DNA from: Episyrphus balteatus
Taxonomy: Eukaryota; Arthropoda; Insecta; Diptera; Syrphidae
DNA length: 64,000 nt
Assembly (NCBI RefSeq): GCF_945859705.1
Contig: NC_079134.1
Span: 38,206,576-38,270,575, forward strand
Direction: 5' to 3'
Shown here: piece after piece, positions 47,825 through 60,221 of the stretch
Layout of the letters: every line of letters begins with the position of its first letter
Numbering within the stretch: position 1 is the first letter of the stretch
Notes under the pieces: generated by a model
The model's database searches: none
Told to the model about the DNA's origin: nothing
The model's input: only the letters and a program-made list of their open reading frames with translations
Program-made: the position numbers and the translations under genes

Positions 47825-47962
47825 CTATCGAAGCAGAGTAAAGCTTAATAAACGGTTGCAAGCTACCGAATTTAAAATCCATAATATATGAGTTTTTGAC
47901 CGTGTGCTTGTCGTCGTTGATGTTGTTGCCACTGCCGCTATTGCCGCCGGCCGGTTGTTCAT
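47825..47962 (-). CDS. GC-rich island with candidate 45-codon start ORF, unknown
   Basis: Bases 47893-47965 are the most GC-rich in the neighbourhood. On the minus strand an ATG (47962) preceded in frame by TAA opens MNNRPAAIAAVATTSTTTST and ends at TAG (47827). A second frame is also open and reads DDEQPAGGNSGSGNNINDDK, with further open codons. Both have compositions common in insect low-complexity N-termini. Weak donors (CACACG/GTCAAA) follow. The correct frame cannot be chosen, and the island may be a simple GCCGCC tract. Confidence 0.25.
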   Translation of the reverse strand: MNNRPAAIAAVATTSTTTSTRSKTHILWILNSVACNRLLSFTLLR

Positions 47963-47984
47963 CGTCCTTTTTTACCTATACCTA

Positions 47985-48195
47985 CTTTATAATGTACATC
48001 ATCGACCAATAAAAAAAAAAAAAATTACCAAATTCAAGAACACCACCAAGCGAAGTGGTGAATAATTTAAAATGACAATCGTGTTTAGACTTCGAAATAA
48101 GAAAATAAGACCAAAAAGTAACCTCCCTTTAAAAATTTTACACTCTGCATTTTTTGATTGAGGTTTAATTCAGTTAATTACTGAAGGTCTTCGAC
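47985..48195. other. No gene seen; AT-rich lead-in to minisatellite
   Basis: AT-rich with an A run at 48010. Nothing supported. Confidence 0.5.
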
Positions 48196-48860
48196 TCGCA
48201 GATAGTTATAAGAGAAGTGGTGGAGAGATAGTAGAGAAGTAGTGTAAAGGTAGTAGAGAAGTAATGGAGAAAGAATGGAGAAGTTATAGAAAAGTAATGG
48301 AGAGTAATGAAGTAATGGAAAGCTAATTGAGAAGTAATGGAGAAGTAATGAAGAGGTAAAGTAGAGAGTAGAAGAGAAGTAATGGAGAGGTAGTAGTGAG
48401 CTGGCAGAAAAATAGTAGAGAAGTAATGGAGAAGTAATAAGGAAGTACTAGAAAAGTAATGGAGAAATAATGTAGAAGTAATGGAGAAGCATTAGAGAAA
48501 TAATGGTAAGCTAATTGAGAAGTAATGAAGAGGTAGAGTAGAGAGTAGAAGAGAAGTAATTTAGAGGTAGTAGAGAGCTGTCAGAAAAATAGTAGAGAAG
48601 TAATGGAGAAGTAATAAAGAAGTACTAGAAAAGTAATGGAAAAATAATGTAGAAGTAATGGAGAAGTAATGGAAAAGCATTGGAGAAGTAATGAAGAGGT
48701 AGGACATAGGTAGAAGAAAATTGTAGAGAAGTAATGGAGAAGTAATAAAAAAAGTAATGGAAATGTAATGGAGAAGTAATGAAGAGGTAGAGTAGATAGT
48801 AGTAGAGAAGTAGTGGATATATAGTAGAATGATAGGAGAGAAGTAGTGGAAATATTGAAT
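48196..48860. repeat. Purine-rich minisatellite (GAGAAGTAATG)n with 188-bp higher-order unit
   Basis: About 660 bases consist of variants of an 11-bp word, GAGAAGTAATG, with almost all purines and T on the plus strand and hardly any C. A longer block repeats: AAGCTAATTGAGAAGTAATG occurs at 48321 and at 48509 (188 bp apart), and its following text recurs with few changes. A 102-codon minus frame (48625-48933) is a by-product. Confidence 0.93.
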
Positions 48861-50160
48861 AGAAATTTAGATTTTTCAAAAACTGCTTCCGAAACCGAGT
48901 TTTTGAAAAATAAAAAAAAAAATCAACCATCAATCGAACAATCTAGAGTGTATTTATTTCTCTTCAAACGATTTATATAATGAAACATCATAGTATAGAT
49001 ATACAGTATATATATGAGAGGGAAGGCAAAAAAAAAAGATATAAAATAATATATTCGCGTAAAATGCAGAAGATTTTAACATTTTTACATGTGTTACCAC
49101 TTGACAGCTGCATGAGTGGAATGTTTAATTATCCAGAGGGAATCTATAGATGATTCCAATTTTTTTTTTCACTTCTCTGTGTGTCTCCATTTTTACTCAT
49201 TCTCCCGCTGGGTGTTTTTCGGGGGTTTTGCCTTTTATTGGGTAAAAATATTTCTGCTTGATTTGAAAATTTTCGAAAAAAAGTTCAAGAAGTAGTACGA
49301 TGTCAATGTGTTGTAGATATGTGGTGTGGGTGCTTTGTATCATTTTTTCGTTACTCGTGGAGATATATATTTTTTTTGTTCATTCTTTGTTTGATTTTTA
49401 GATATTTTTGAATGATGGATTGTAACCGCTACTGGCGGCGGTGGTGTATAGAGTTAGTTGGGATTGTCAAAGAGGTAGCACAAGAAATTGGTGGAATATG
49501 AAAGGAAAGATTAATGGCAAGAGCAATTTTTCTTTTTTTTTTTGAATTGGTGGTTTTTGTTGATACTTTTGCTCAATGAAGGAAAAAAATGAAAAAAAGA
49601 AAGATGAATGATCGATTTGAATAATTTTATTGAATTTTATCTTTTTTTTTTGTTTTTGATGGAAAATATTAACCGTCATGAACTTTTTACTCAAGCAAAA
49701 GAAGATGGATATCAAAGTGTTTTTCTGCCTTTTGGTTGAAAGCCTGAAGATATATTATGAGTTTTTTTTTTTATTTTTTTTGTTTATTCTACTTGCATAC
49801 TTTGTCTGGTCTTTTAAATAAACTTATTGACAAAACGATAAAAAAAAAATGAAAAAGTAAAAAGAAACCAAAAGTCTAGACGATTAACCTTCATTTTTGA
49901 AACGAAAACTCTTTAGATTGAAAAATGAGATAACTTTGTCTACCAGATAATATATGTAAGAAGAAAAAAGTATTGTCATTTCTAAAAATTTAACTTAAAA
50001 TTTTAAGCCCAAAGAGTCACAAGTTTTAAGGGAAATTTCGTTTTTCGAAGATGAAATTGAAAAAAAGAAAGTGTGGGAGAGGATTTTTGTATGAGGTGTG
50101 AAAAGGTAGAAAAATTTGATTGAACTGGTGTAACAGTTTTTTTTTTTATTTATGATAATG
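48861..50160. other. No gene seen; AT-rich
   Basis: A GGCGGCGGTGGTG patch lies at 49433. Frames are low-complexity. No supported gene. Confidence 0.5.
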
Positions 50161-50169
50161 TTTCCACAT

Positions 50170-50620
50170 AAAAATAAAATGATTTTCCGTTTAAATTAAG
50201 TGGATTTTTTTTTTTAATTTGCACAATAAAGAAATTAGGAAAATTTGTCCGCTTGATTTAAGACGGAAGTCAAAATCATGCAGAAACCCGCTTAATTTAT
50301 TACGGAATTCGCTTGTTTTTTTTTTTTTTATTAAAATGCACATTCAAGAAATTAAGAAGATTTGTTTGTTAAATTTAAGACGTCAATTTTGCAAAAAAAA
50401 AACAATAAACAACAGAAATCCGCTTAATTTAATACGGAATCCGCTTTTTTGTAATTAAAATGTTTCAATGATTTTACGCTTAAATTAAGTGGATTTCTTT
50501 TAAATTTACACACACAAGAATTTAAGAAGATCTGTCCGCTTAATTTAAGACGGAAGTCAATGTGGCAAAAAAAAACATGCGGAAATCCGCTTAATTAATA
50601 AGGAATCCGCTTGTTTTTAG
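50170..50620. repeat. Tandem array marked by CCGCTTAATTTAA
   Basis: Unit starts (CACAnnnAAGAAATTAAGAAG) lie near 50221, 50339 and 50511. Each unit has GTCCGCTTAATTTAAGACGG and ends in AATCCGCTTAATTTAATACGG or variants. Units differ in length (about 117-173) through poly-A/T runs. The small plus frame at 50219-50458 is a by-product. Confidence 0.8.
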
Positions 50621-51985
50621 GTGGTCTTTTTTCTCCTTGTAAAACATCACTATATTTCTAATCCAAATCAATCAGTCATATAAAAAAAATTAGCAAATAT
50701 AAACTAAATTCCATTGAATGATAAAATCTAACAATTAAAAAAAAATTTAAACAAATGAAAGTGAAAAAAATTTGAATTTTGGCCTTTGACTTTTCTGTTC
50801 TCCAACAAAAATCTCCTGAATCAAAATTTACTGACTAAAGCAGTTTCCTTTTTTTCCTCATTTATTTTTCTTTTTTTTTTCTTCCATTTTAAACATATTC
50901 ATATCCCTTTTTATTTAAGTTAATAAATTAAAATCAATTCAATTTCTTTTTATTGACTATTTGTATATGTTCTGAAAACTAGATAATTTTCATATTAACC
51001 CTTTTAGTCAAATAAATAACCAATAACGAAAAAAAATAAGGGTATAACACACTAAATAAAAAAAAAAAAATACATATCGACTGGATACTGACATTTTTAT
51101 TGAATATAGAGAAGTTTGTCTGAGAACCTGATTTGAATTTTAATATTGGAAATTTTTTTTGTATCCCAAATATATTTTTTTTTTATTTATTCAAATCCCT
51201 CGAAAAAAGCCTTTTTTTTATAAAATGTTAATGTTTCTCTATAGCTAAATACATGTGTATGAACTGCAAATATAAAACTAATTAATATCAATTCCATGTC
51301 AGGACATCAATCTGAAAATGTTATATTTTAATAATATAAATTAGGAATTAAATATTTAAATTAAAATAAAAAAAAATTATAATAATGAAATAAAATATTA
51401 TTAATTTCCCATAACAATTAGTATTATTTTTATAAGTATATTTTTATGTAATAAAATATATATAGACAATACACAAAGCTTTTTGTATCGTTGTGTGGTG
51501 AAAACAATAAAATTTCATACAAAAAACCTAAAAGCCCAATAAAACCACACCTCGACACACATCACTCGCGGTTAAAACCATCGATTAAAGGGTTAATATT
51601 TTGTTTTATTGTTTTTGTTTTTAATTATTCAACCAAATTCAACGCAGATACAATGTTTCATTTGTTTTTATGCTTTTGTTTTGTGGATGTATCTATTTAT
51701 GTGTGTGTGTTTTCATTAATGCTAGAATTTATAGATACACTCTGTGACAAATGATTTTTTTTCTTAATTTTTTTTTATTTATTTTATTTTTTAAATTATA
51801 GATACTTTTTTTTATTTAAAAAAAAATTTTTTTATTTTTTATATATTTTTTTTTTAAATTTCTACTTTTTTATTTTATTTTTCTTATAAAAAATCTAATT
51901 TTTTTTTAAATTTAAATGTTTTTTTTTTTTAAATCGTTTAAATTTTTTATAATTTTGTTCTAGTGGTCGTTTTTTTTTTCAAAAT
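50621..51985. other. No gene seen; very AT-rich
   Basis: Ends in a 190-base T/A-rich block (51765-51960). Nothing else is supported. Confidence 0.55.
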
Positions 51986-51987
51986 TT

Positions 51988-52378
51988 AATATACGTTCCC
52001 TCATAACTTCTAAACTATTTATTATAATTTGACAAACGAGGCATCGTTGGAAGCGTCTTGCCTCTCCACTGGTTATAGGCTATCTAACGACGTTTTCTAA
52101 TATAATGCCCTCTAGTCGCGAAAGCTATTAACTACAGATTTTGTGCTTATTTTATTATTATTTTTTCTAATTTTTTTGTTTTTCTAAAATTGTTTTAATT
52201 CTTATAATTTTGTCACTATTTTTTTTCCAATTTAATAATTATACACCTAAACTTAGTTTTAAGTTAAAAGTCAATGTACATTCCCTCATAACTTCTAAAC
52301 TACTCCTTGTAATTTGGCAAATGAGGCATCGTTGGAAGCGTCTTGCTTGTCCGCTGGTTATAGGATGTCTAACGACGG
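51988..52378. repeat. Direct repeat pair of about 105 bp, 285 bp apart
   Basis: Both copies (51988-52095 and 52273-52378) share TTCCCTCATAACTTCTAAAC, GAGGCATCGTTGGAAGCGTC and GGTTATAGG.TnTCTAACGACG, about 85-90 percent identical. The intervening sequence is AT-rich. This is probably a dispersed repeat fragment. Confidence 0.8.
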
Positions 52379-54350
52379 TTTAAACATAAAAAAAAAACAA
52401 TTTCCAGATAAAATCAAACGACATAGAGGGTATCCATTTATTCTATCTCAATCAGAAAGTGTTATAAAATAAACGAACAAAATTTACGTGGTGAATGGAT
52501 AATTGAAATACCAAAGTGTTGGGCAAATACTGGTGCACGCAGCATAAATGATCATTTCTGTTGTCCTCTCTCTTCCAATTCATTCCATTCGATTCGCAAC
52601 CAATACAAGAATCTACTATTACACTAGATATTTTATTTATTGTTGGTTATCTTCTGTGTAAATCCTGCATAACCATTCAACCAACATTTATATATCGGGA
52701 TTTTATGTTTTTTGAAATTACACAAAAAAAAAAAATAAATAAAAAAAATTAAAAAAAAAAATATCCTTTTTTCCTATTTGCATCTCTTTGTATGGCGGCT
52801 ATTAACTGGTATTTGTTGGGCATAGTAGATGCAGTATCTGTGTGTGCAAAGCTTTGGTTATAAGCTAGATCAGCAAAAGTCAACAAGGAATTAATGAATA
52901 TATGCGACCAACCAACGACGACGACTCTCTAAGTAAATGTACCATGCAGGATATGGAGATGAACAGAGAAAAAAAATTTGTAACTAAGCGCAGGTTGGTT
53001 TAGAAAAATATGAAAAAAAAAAAAAACAGGAAGGACACCATCTATATCCATATCTATATAACTCCTCTTCGACTATGTGCAAACAATTTGGATTTAATTC
53101 AACATGGAGATGAAAAATAAAAAAAAAAGAAAATCACAGGAGAAAAAAAAAACATATAAAAAGGACATTGTTGTATAGGGACTAGCAGCAAAGGTAGCTA
53201 GCTATATCCTGTTAGGAAAAGTATAAATTCATTTGAACATTGATACGGCAGACCAACCACGACCACTACCTACTTCGGCATGCACACAAGCGGATGGGAC
53301 GGACAACGAGGACGATGAGGACGACCATCATCATCATCATCGTAGTGGTTGCCATGTAAACATCAGAGATTTTGTCTTCCTTGTAATACTTTCTAGCCGC
53401 ACAATATCCTGTGATCCTTGTTCTATTACTGTACCCCAAAGTTTATCACCCATTTAACCGTTGGTTTTCTTTTTCTTTCTTATATTTTTTTTGTTTTTTT
53501 GTCCTGTTAGTCTTTGGTCCTTTGGAAAAGGTATTACTATGTATATATTTGTACTCAAACAATGTTTTGTCATTCTTCTATCTTAGTTGTCGTCCTTGGT
53601 CGCTCTGTTGTTGGAGCCATAATCCATGTCTGGAGAGCCGTCGACTTTATTACCTTTTTCTACTTCTACTTTATTATTATTTTTTTTAATATAATCATGT
53701 ATACCGATAGAGATGGATGTATGTTTGTATAAATGTTCATTGGTTTTGTCATCATCGCCATCAAACAAAAATCTGAAAATACACACACACACACAAACAA
53801 AGTTGGATGCATTCGATGTTTTTTACAAAGTAAGAGAGCTTTATTTGTCCTTGAATATAGTCCTTGAAAGGTTTTTGCTTTGTTTGATCCTTGAAAATTT
53901 TGTTTTCTTGTTTTTTTTTTTTGTACCTTCACAAATATTTTAAAATTAAATTATCCTTATGAAGAGAATATTAGGATGTCCTTTTAGGACATTTATATTT
54001 TGAGACATAAATGAACAATCTACAAATTTACAACATCGCTTCGCAGACTTTATTTTGTCAATCAATCTAAATACAAATTGTTTGTTCTGTATGAATGAAA
54101 GCGAATCCATATGATATGGATGAAAATATTATCATTGGAGATTGTTTGTCTTTGGTTATTTTATTATCCTGGGATTTTATTTGGGTTCTTGGAATTTTTG
54201 TTTTTTTTGTTTGTTATTTTGCTATCTCTTGAGATTAGATATTTTTATTTTTGTCTGAGTAATTTTATTTAAGAGCAATTTTTTTATTTGGTGAAATGTT
54301 GATAATTTTATGAAATTGGAAAAAAAAATAATTTTTTTTTAAAGGACATG
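52379..54350. other. No gene seen
   Basis: Mixed AT-rich sequence with CATCATCATCATCATC (53327). Several overlapping frames of 63-92 codons on both strands have no recognisable domain. An ordinary-looking but short plus frame (53233-53457) runs through the microsatellite. Confidence 0.45.
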
Positions 54351-54357
54351 AAGGAAC

Positions 54358-55160
54358 GTAAAGGGTGTGACATTTTTTAAAATTTAAATTATTCACTCAT
54401 TATTCGATATTAATAGAATTAAACTTAACTAGTCTATTTAAAGGAGTCTTGATTTAATTTCAATGCATATAAATCTAAGTTATGTTACGGGCGTGACATA
54501 CAAAAATAACCGAGTGTTGATTTTCTGTAGGTAACTTTTAACAATATGAAACAAAATTTTGTGATCTTAAACTTTCGGGAGGGGCAAGTAAACACAATGG
54601 TTGTGATAAGAAAGGGTAACGGGTGTGACATTTTTTTATATATGTACATAATTTTTTACATTATTCAATATTAATAGAATTAAATCTGAGTACTCTAATT
54701 ATACATATGACATGCGACTTTATTCTATCCAAATTTAAAATATGAAGCTATGTCACAGGTGTCACATAAAAGTACCTTAATAATATTTTGCAGCACCTTT
54801 GTACAGTGAGACACATAATACGTTTTTTTTTTAAATTTTACGGGAGGGACTTAATAAGTGTGTTAAGGAAACGTAACGGGTGTGACAGTTTTTATCTGTA
54901 TGTAATATATTATTCACCCATTATTCAAAATTAACAAAATTAAACTAAAGTTATCTAAGTAGGCATATGACATGTGACTTGATTTATTTTAAATTAAAAA
55001 CTTAGCATTGTTATGGGTGTGACATAAAAATATTTGAATGTTCATATTCAGTAGGTACCTTTGTACAAATAATCACAGAATGATTTGTTTGAACAATTTT
55101 ACGGGTGGGAAAAGTAAACGTAAAGGGTGTGACAAGGAAGTGTAATGGGTGTTACATTTT
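54358..55160 (+). repeat. TTACGGGTGTGACA-family array with A/B dimer organisation (locus 4)
   Basis: Motif copies lie at about 54358, 54484, 54617, 54751, 54873, 55011, 55121 and 55142 (spacings 126, 133, 134, 122, 138, 110, 21). Alternate monomers are alike. A-type monomers contain CATTATTCnATATTAATAGAATTAAA and CATATGACATGYGACTT. B-type monomers contain GTAGGTACCTTTGTACA and ACTTTCGGGAGGG-like text before the next motif. The repeat unit is therefore a dimer of about 260 bp. Confidence 0.88.
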
Positions 55161-55785
55161 TTAAATAAAAATATCAATAATATGAATAAAAATACAAAAT
55201 AAAACCTATAAATATAAAAAATAAAAATATAAAAAAAGAAATAAAAAGAAAATAATTAAAAAAAAAAAAAAAAATATAGGTAATTAAAAGAAAAAAAAAT
55301 TATGAAACAAATAAAAAAAAAAAACATTTTTTTCAATAACAAAAAAAAAAAAAATAGATTGCAAAAGTTCTAAAGCCTTATCTCTGAACTAAATTTTACC
55401 TAATTTCAAATTCTATATTCCAGTAGTTATTTTTTCTTAAAGACATCAGAAACTTAGTCTGTTTGAACAAAAAGATGTTCTTATCCATTTGTCACCTTAA
55501 AAACTTAGCATCATTAAAATATATCATTTTTTTTTATTTTCAAAAAAATACACATTTTTAACTGAAAATGAAATCAAATAAAGCATTTTTGTATTTATGA
55601 GGTCACGACCTTCCTCTTAAAACTTATCTTAAATTAGGTATATAATAAAACACTTCTTATCCTATAAAAATCAACAGATGGCAGCACATTATACCTTACC
55701 TCCTCCACTTATATTCAAACATATACAAAAATAAACTCTCCACTTAGATTAAATATAATAAACTTCCTTTAGAAGTCTTGTGTCA
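55161..55785. other. No gene seen; very AT-rich
   Basis: A-run rich spacer. Confidence 0.5.
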
Positions 55786-55787
55786 AC

Positions 55788-55973
55788 TTAAATTAGAGCA
55801 CCAAAAGGACCATGGACTGAGTTGTGACTCGACAATTGTTCTAGTTTTTTATAACCATCTTTGAAATGCAAAGATGCAAATTCTTGAACTAGATTTTTTT
55901 TGAAAAACTCATCGTATTTGCAAAAGTCTACCGCACATTTAAAATGTAGGTTTTTAGTTTTAACAGTTTTCAT
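55788..55973 (-). CDS. Small ORF of 61 codons, unknown
   Basis: This frame has an ordinary amino-acid mix (for example FKCAVDFCKYDEFF and VHGPFGALI at the end) and fewer homopolymers than most frames here. No domain, signal peptide or neighbouring exon was recognised. It could be a gene fragment or chance. Confidence 0.2.
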   Translation of the reverse strand: MKTVKTKNLHFKCAVDFCKYDEFFKKNLVQEFASLHFKDGYKKLEQLSSHNSVHGPFGALI

Positions 55974-57204
55974 AGTACAGTAGTAAGTAGGTGGTAGTTC
56001 TCTCTGTGTCCGCCTGTCAGCTTGATTGGACCCTCATTTGGTGCCCAAGAATAATTTTTTTTTTTTTTTTTGTCATAAACAAAGTTGTTCCAATTCATTA
56101 TTTTTAATTTCTTTTTTTTTTATATACAATTTTTTTTTTTTTGTATGATGAAACTCGAGCGCAGCAAGTGAGGGCATTCTCATTTAGTAAATGAATTCAG
56201 CTTGACTCGAAGAGTCCTTGGTTAAATGAACTCCAGAAGGGAAAATGTAGTCCGTAACATAAATAGTTGACAGTGCTTTTGAAAATGAGAGAGAGATATA
56301 GACCTAGAGTACACACGACACGAAGCAGAGTAGAGTAGAACACAGAGTATCTACTATCTTAGTTGTAGTAGGTAGTTAGTAGGTATGTGTGCGCAGCTTG
56401 AAGAATCTCTTCAACACATAAAATATGCTACTAATTTTTGTTTTTTTTTTTTTTATACAATTTTAGTTAAGGTATGTGGACTGCCATATAATAAATGTCC
56501 TGTCACATATGTCTTCATCCTTGAAGCTTTGGTATAAATGTGCTTGTTCTTGTTCTTCTTCCTCCGAATTATAAGGATTGTGTCCTCGTACAGTCAACTT
56601 ATTCCATTTCTCAAAAACCCACTCTCTCACTGGTTGCTGTGTGGAGGCGAAAGTATAGTAGCATTTGAATTATATACAGGTGTTGTATAGGTTGAGAGGA
56701 TAGGGTTTTTTTTTTTTTGTATTCCAGTGGCGTCTTCTCATTTGGCCACAATTAATTATTGTGTGTGCTCTTCTGCCATCCCAGGTGAGATCTTTTTAAT
56801 TATAAAAAAGAGGTAGAAACACTAACCAATCTGTCAGCAAAAATTAAAGTGTGTTAGAGAGAAACTGTGACTTTACTCCAGGGGGCTATTAAGGTAGATT
56901 GTTGATGGGTGCTGTTAAAAGGGTCTTTTGGAGGCATTTCACTCAAAATGACTATCCCTTATATGAGTGCAGGTGTTTAAGGTACCTTAGAACCGATCGT
57001 GACGTTCTACAACTGGTAAGGACTTATGCGCCAAAGATTAGGATCTTTGAATTAGTGGATGCGTTAAGGATTTACTTGCCTTCTGCATGTACTTATTTTG
57101 GTGGTATGACACAATTTGGTATATAACACTCAAACAGCCATGTCACCTTGAGTGCAACTCAACTCAAACTCTCTCCGATTTATCTCCATCAACTCTAGAC
57201 CGTG

Positions 57205-57244
<40 letters not shown>

Positions 57245-57479
57245 CATTTTAATTAAGGGTATGCAAAAGCAGGTTAACATCAGCCAGACATTTGACGACA
57301 ACTTTAGAACTGGGGCCTGAAATTAAGCCCTTCAAGCTGAATTTCTCCCAGCGATGGAGACATGGTTGCCAAGTGGGTAGTTTATACATATTTTCATTAT
57401 TAAGTCACCGAAAAAAGTGATGTACATTTTGGAGTTTCAAGACTTTTCATTTCAAGTGACAGTATTTTTTGTATGAATT
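55974..57479. other. No gene seen; moderately AT-rich
   Basis: Contains a 75-codon plus frame (56899-57126) of ordinary composition but without recognised features, and the TG microsatellite at 57206. Confidence 0.45.
57206..57242. repeat. (TG)n microsatellite
   Basis: About 18 uninterrupted TG units. Confidence 0.97.
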
Positions 57480-57487
57480 CTTCAAAC
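57480..57487. repeat. Left 8-bp target site duplication (CTTCAAAC)
   Basis: Identical to 60923-60930 on the other side of the hAT element; an 8-bp duplication is the hAT hallmark. Confidence 0.9.
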
Positions 57488-57549
57488 TAGTGATGGGAAC
57501 TATCGAATAAAAACTATCAAACTATCGATAGTTGTAAAATATTCATTCA

Positions 57550-57810
57550 TTCGATAGTTTAAAATCATTCATTCGAATAGTTTTTTCGTTCGATAGTTTT
57601 TTATTCGATAGTTTTTTCGTTCGAATAGTTTTTTCGTTCGATAGTTTTTTATTCGATAGTTTTTTCATTCGAATAGTTTTTTCAAACGATAGTTTTTTCA
57701 TTTGAATAGTTTTTTTATTCGATAGTTTTTTCATTCGAATAGTTTTTTCATTTGAATAGTTTTTTCATTTGAATAGTTTTTTCAAACGATAGTTTTTTCA
57801 TTTGAATTTT
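57550..57810. repeat. Left subterminal array of (G)ATAGTTTTTTCATTCGA
   Basis: About 16 copies of a 13-17-bp word alternate between CGATAGTTTTTT and CGAATAGTTTTTT. The word matches the inner part of the transposon end. The 63-codon minus frame here is a by-product. Confidence 0.9.
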
Positions 57811-58732
57811 TTTATATTCAGTTACTGTTTTCTTTCAGTATCACAATCTAATAGATTGTGTTTTTTTTTTATTCAGTCATAATTTTATTTCTCTACTATT
57901 TTCTTTTTTCTCTTGATTTCACAATTTAATTGTAAATGATTTTATCTGCATTTGAAGAAACGACTGAAGGAAGATAAATGATGATACACATATTGTGTGA
58001 TCTTCCAAATGATATCTTGAAAGTTTTTCAGGACTGAATTTATGTGTTTTATGTTGGAGTGCCCATATTTTCAAAACAAAGGCGGTAAAGAAGAAAAAGA
58101 AAGGCGACAAGGTGCATGAAAAGAATAGAAGTTATCTGTCGGTCAGTGCGGTGTCATAAAAAAGTGACAAGAGAGAAAAAAATAACTCTTTGACCTGGAA
58201 AGCGGAACATGTTCATTGTTCAGCCAGTGTATAGTCTATGATCCTAATTAGTGGGAAAACCCATCTTTTCAATCACTTGACGAGACATGGCGCTGGAAGA
58301 AGCAAAACATTCGCACACGCACAAACAGCAGGTATATGTGTCAACAAGTGGATTTTGTAAAGGGTTGTTAATGGGTTAGACAAAAATATGATGCAACTGT
58401 GTGGTTGGTTTGGATTATTGTAGGTATATACTTTTGATATTTGCAATTTTGCTAGTGGACGAGCAAAAATAGAAAGTGTAAGAAAAGGAAACAAATCCTT
58501 TCCGGTGGTCATTTCTCAACTATTTTTTTACCTTTTTTTTACGATTTTTATATTATGTACTTCAATGTATGATGGATGCTTCTTTAAGATGAAATCGGAT
58601 GAAATGTGAAAAACTTGATAAAATATTATTTTTAAATAGCAATTTTGATATCTAAAAGCTTTTTTTTATTCGATAGGTACATTAATTGATATTCATTTCA
58701 ATTAATTTTTGTTTTGTTAGTTTTTAATACAG

Positions 58733-60221
58733 TCAAATAAGGAGAAAAAAGGGGTAAATCTCGGATTGAATGTTAGTAGAAATTTTTTTTGCTCAATATC
58801 TTCCTTTTGCCATTCTATAACATATCTCAAAAGTCTAGAAAAATCTCATGTCCGCTTGTCGCTATTTCAAGGTCAAATCGCGAAATGGAGATTTTCAAAA
58901 TTAGCAAAAATAGGCTATGGTATTATATACACATATGATACATGATTTCAAGGTATTTTTTAATGCAAATTCCAAGAAATCTAAAATCAAGACAATCTGA
59001 CGTCTCTGGAAAAAGTTATACCTGTTTTTCATCTGTCAACTCATATTATTATAACAGTTGCAAACTTACTGCCGAAAAAACCCTTAAAAGTTATGGTAGA
59101 TGAACCAAATTTTGCATGAAAATTTTAGAATCCATCATTATTAAAAATCAAAACAATCCATTACAAAAAATATATATACCTACGAAATAATGGTATTTTT
59201 TGATGGAGGGGCAAATTTTAGGATATGCACTAAAGAAGATTCTTGTTCATCTTAGGAATAAGTGCTAATAGGCTAATTTTTTCATTTTAATCTTTGTTTG
59301 GATATTCTTTAACTACCCTTAAAAATCTAAAAACATCTCATGTCCACAAGTCCTAATTTTCTTGGTTTGAAAATAAGGTGCAGATTTTAAAAAATTAATA
59401 AGAAAAGTTTAAATTTTTATATGTATACCAACATAAGTGACATGATATAAAGGTATTCTTTAACACTTATTCCAATAAAACTCACAAACAAGTCAACCTG
59501 ACCATCCTTGAAAAGTAATGCACCTTATTCATGTTGATCTGACACAAATATCTGAAGTGTAGTTTTTCAATTTTTTTAAATCTGCAACTTATCTTCAAAC
59601 CAAGAAAAGTAGGACTTGCGGACATGAGATTTTTTTAGATTTTTGAGGGTAGTTAAAGAATATCCAAACAAAGATTAAAATGAAAAAATTAGCCTATTAG
59701 CACTTATTCCTAAGATGAACAAGAATCTTCTTTAGTGCATATCCTAAAATTTGCCCCTCCATAAAAAAATACCATTATTTCGTAGGTATATATATTTTTT
59801 GTAATGGATTGTTTTGATTTTTAATAATGATGGATTTTAAAATCTTCATGCAAAATTTGGTTCATCTACCATAACTTTTAAGGGTTTTTCGGCAGTAAGT
59901 TTGCAACTGTTATAATAATATGAGTTGACAGATGAAAAACAGGTATAACTTTTTCCAGAGACGTCAGATTGTCTTGATTTTAGATTTTTTTGGAATTTGC
60001 ATTAAAAAATACCTTCAAATCATGTATCATATGTGTATATAATACCATAGCCTATTTTTGCTAATTTTGAAAATCTCCATTTCGCGATTTGACCTTGAAA
60101 TCGCGACAAGCGGACATGAGATTTTTCTAGACTTTTGAGATATGTTATAGAATGGCAAAAGGAAGATATTGAGCAAAAAAAATGTCTACTAACATTCATT
60201 CCGAGGTTAAACCCTTATTTG
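58733..60221. repeat. 1.5-kb palindrome inside the hAT element
   Basis: Two arms of about 690 bases are inverted copies with very high identity. Outer ends are CAGTCAAATAAGG and CCCTTATTTGACTG. Inside, GATATTGAGCAAAAAAAAT, GGTCAAATCGCGAAATGGAG and GCAAACTTACTGCCGAAAAA match their complements. The centre is near 59477, with a less similar core of about 110 bases. No coding content. It could be a foldback element nested in the hAT element or part of it. Confidence 0.92.

Noticed and set aside
48625..48933. 102-codon minus frame rich in Tyr, Phe, Leu and Ser
   Set aside because: Direct translation of the purine minisatellite; no protein character.
56899..57126. 75-codon plus frame of ordinary composition
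   Set aside because: No motif, splice context or homologue recognised; could be chance in a less AT-rich stretch.
57543..57734. Repetitive Lys/Leu/Ser minus frame
   Set aside because: By-product of the hAT subterminal array.
5000..60000. CRISPR arrays, bacterial operons or ribosomal RNA
   Set aside because: The repeats are direct arrays without uniform spacers, there are no cas-like genes or ribosomal signatures, and the sequence is clearly eukaryotic.
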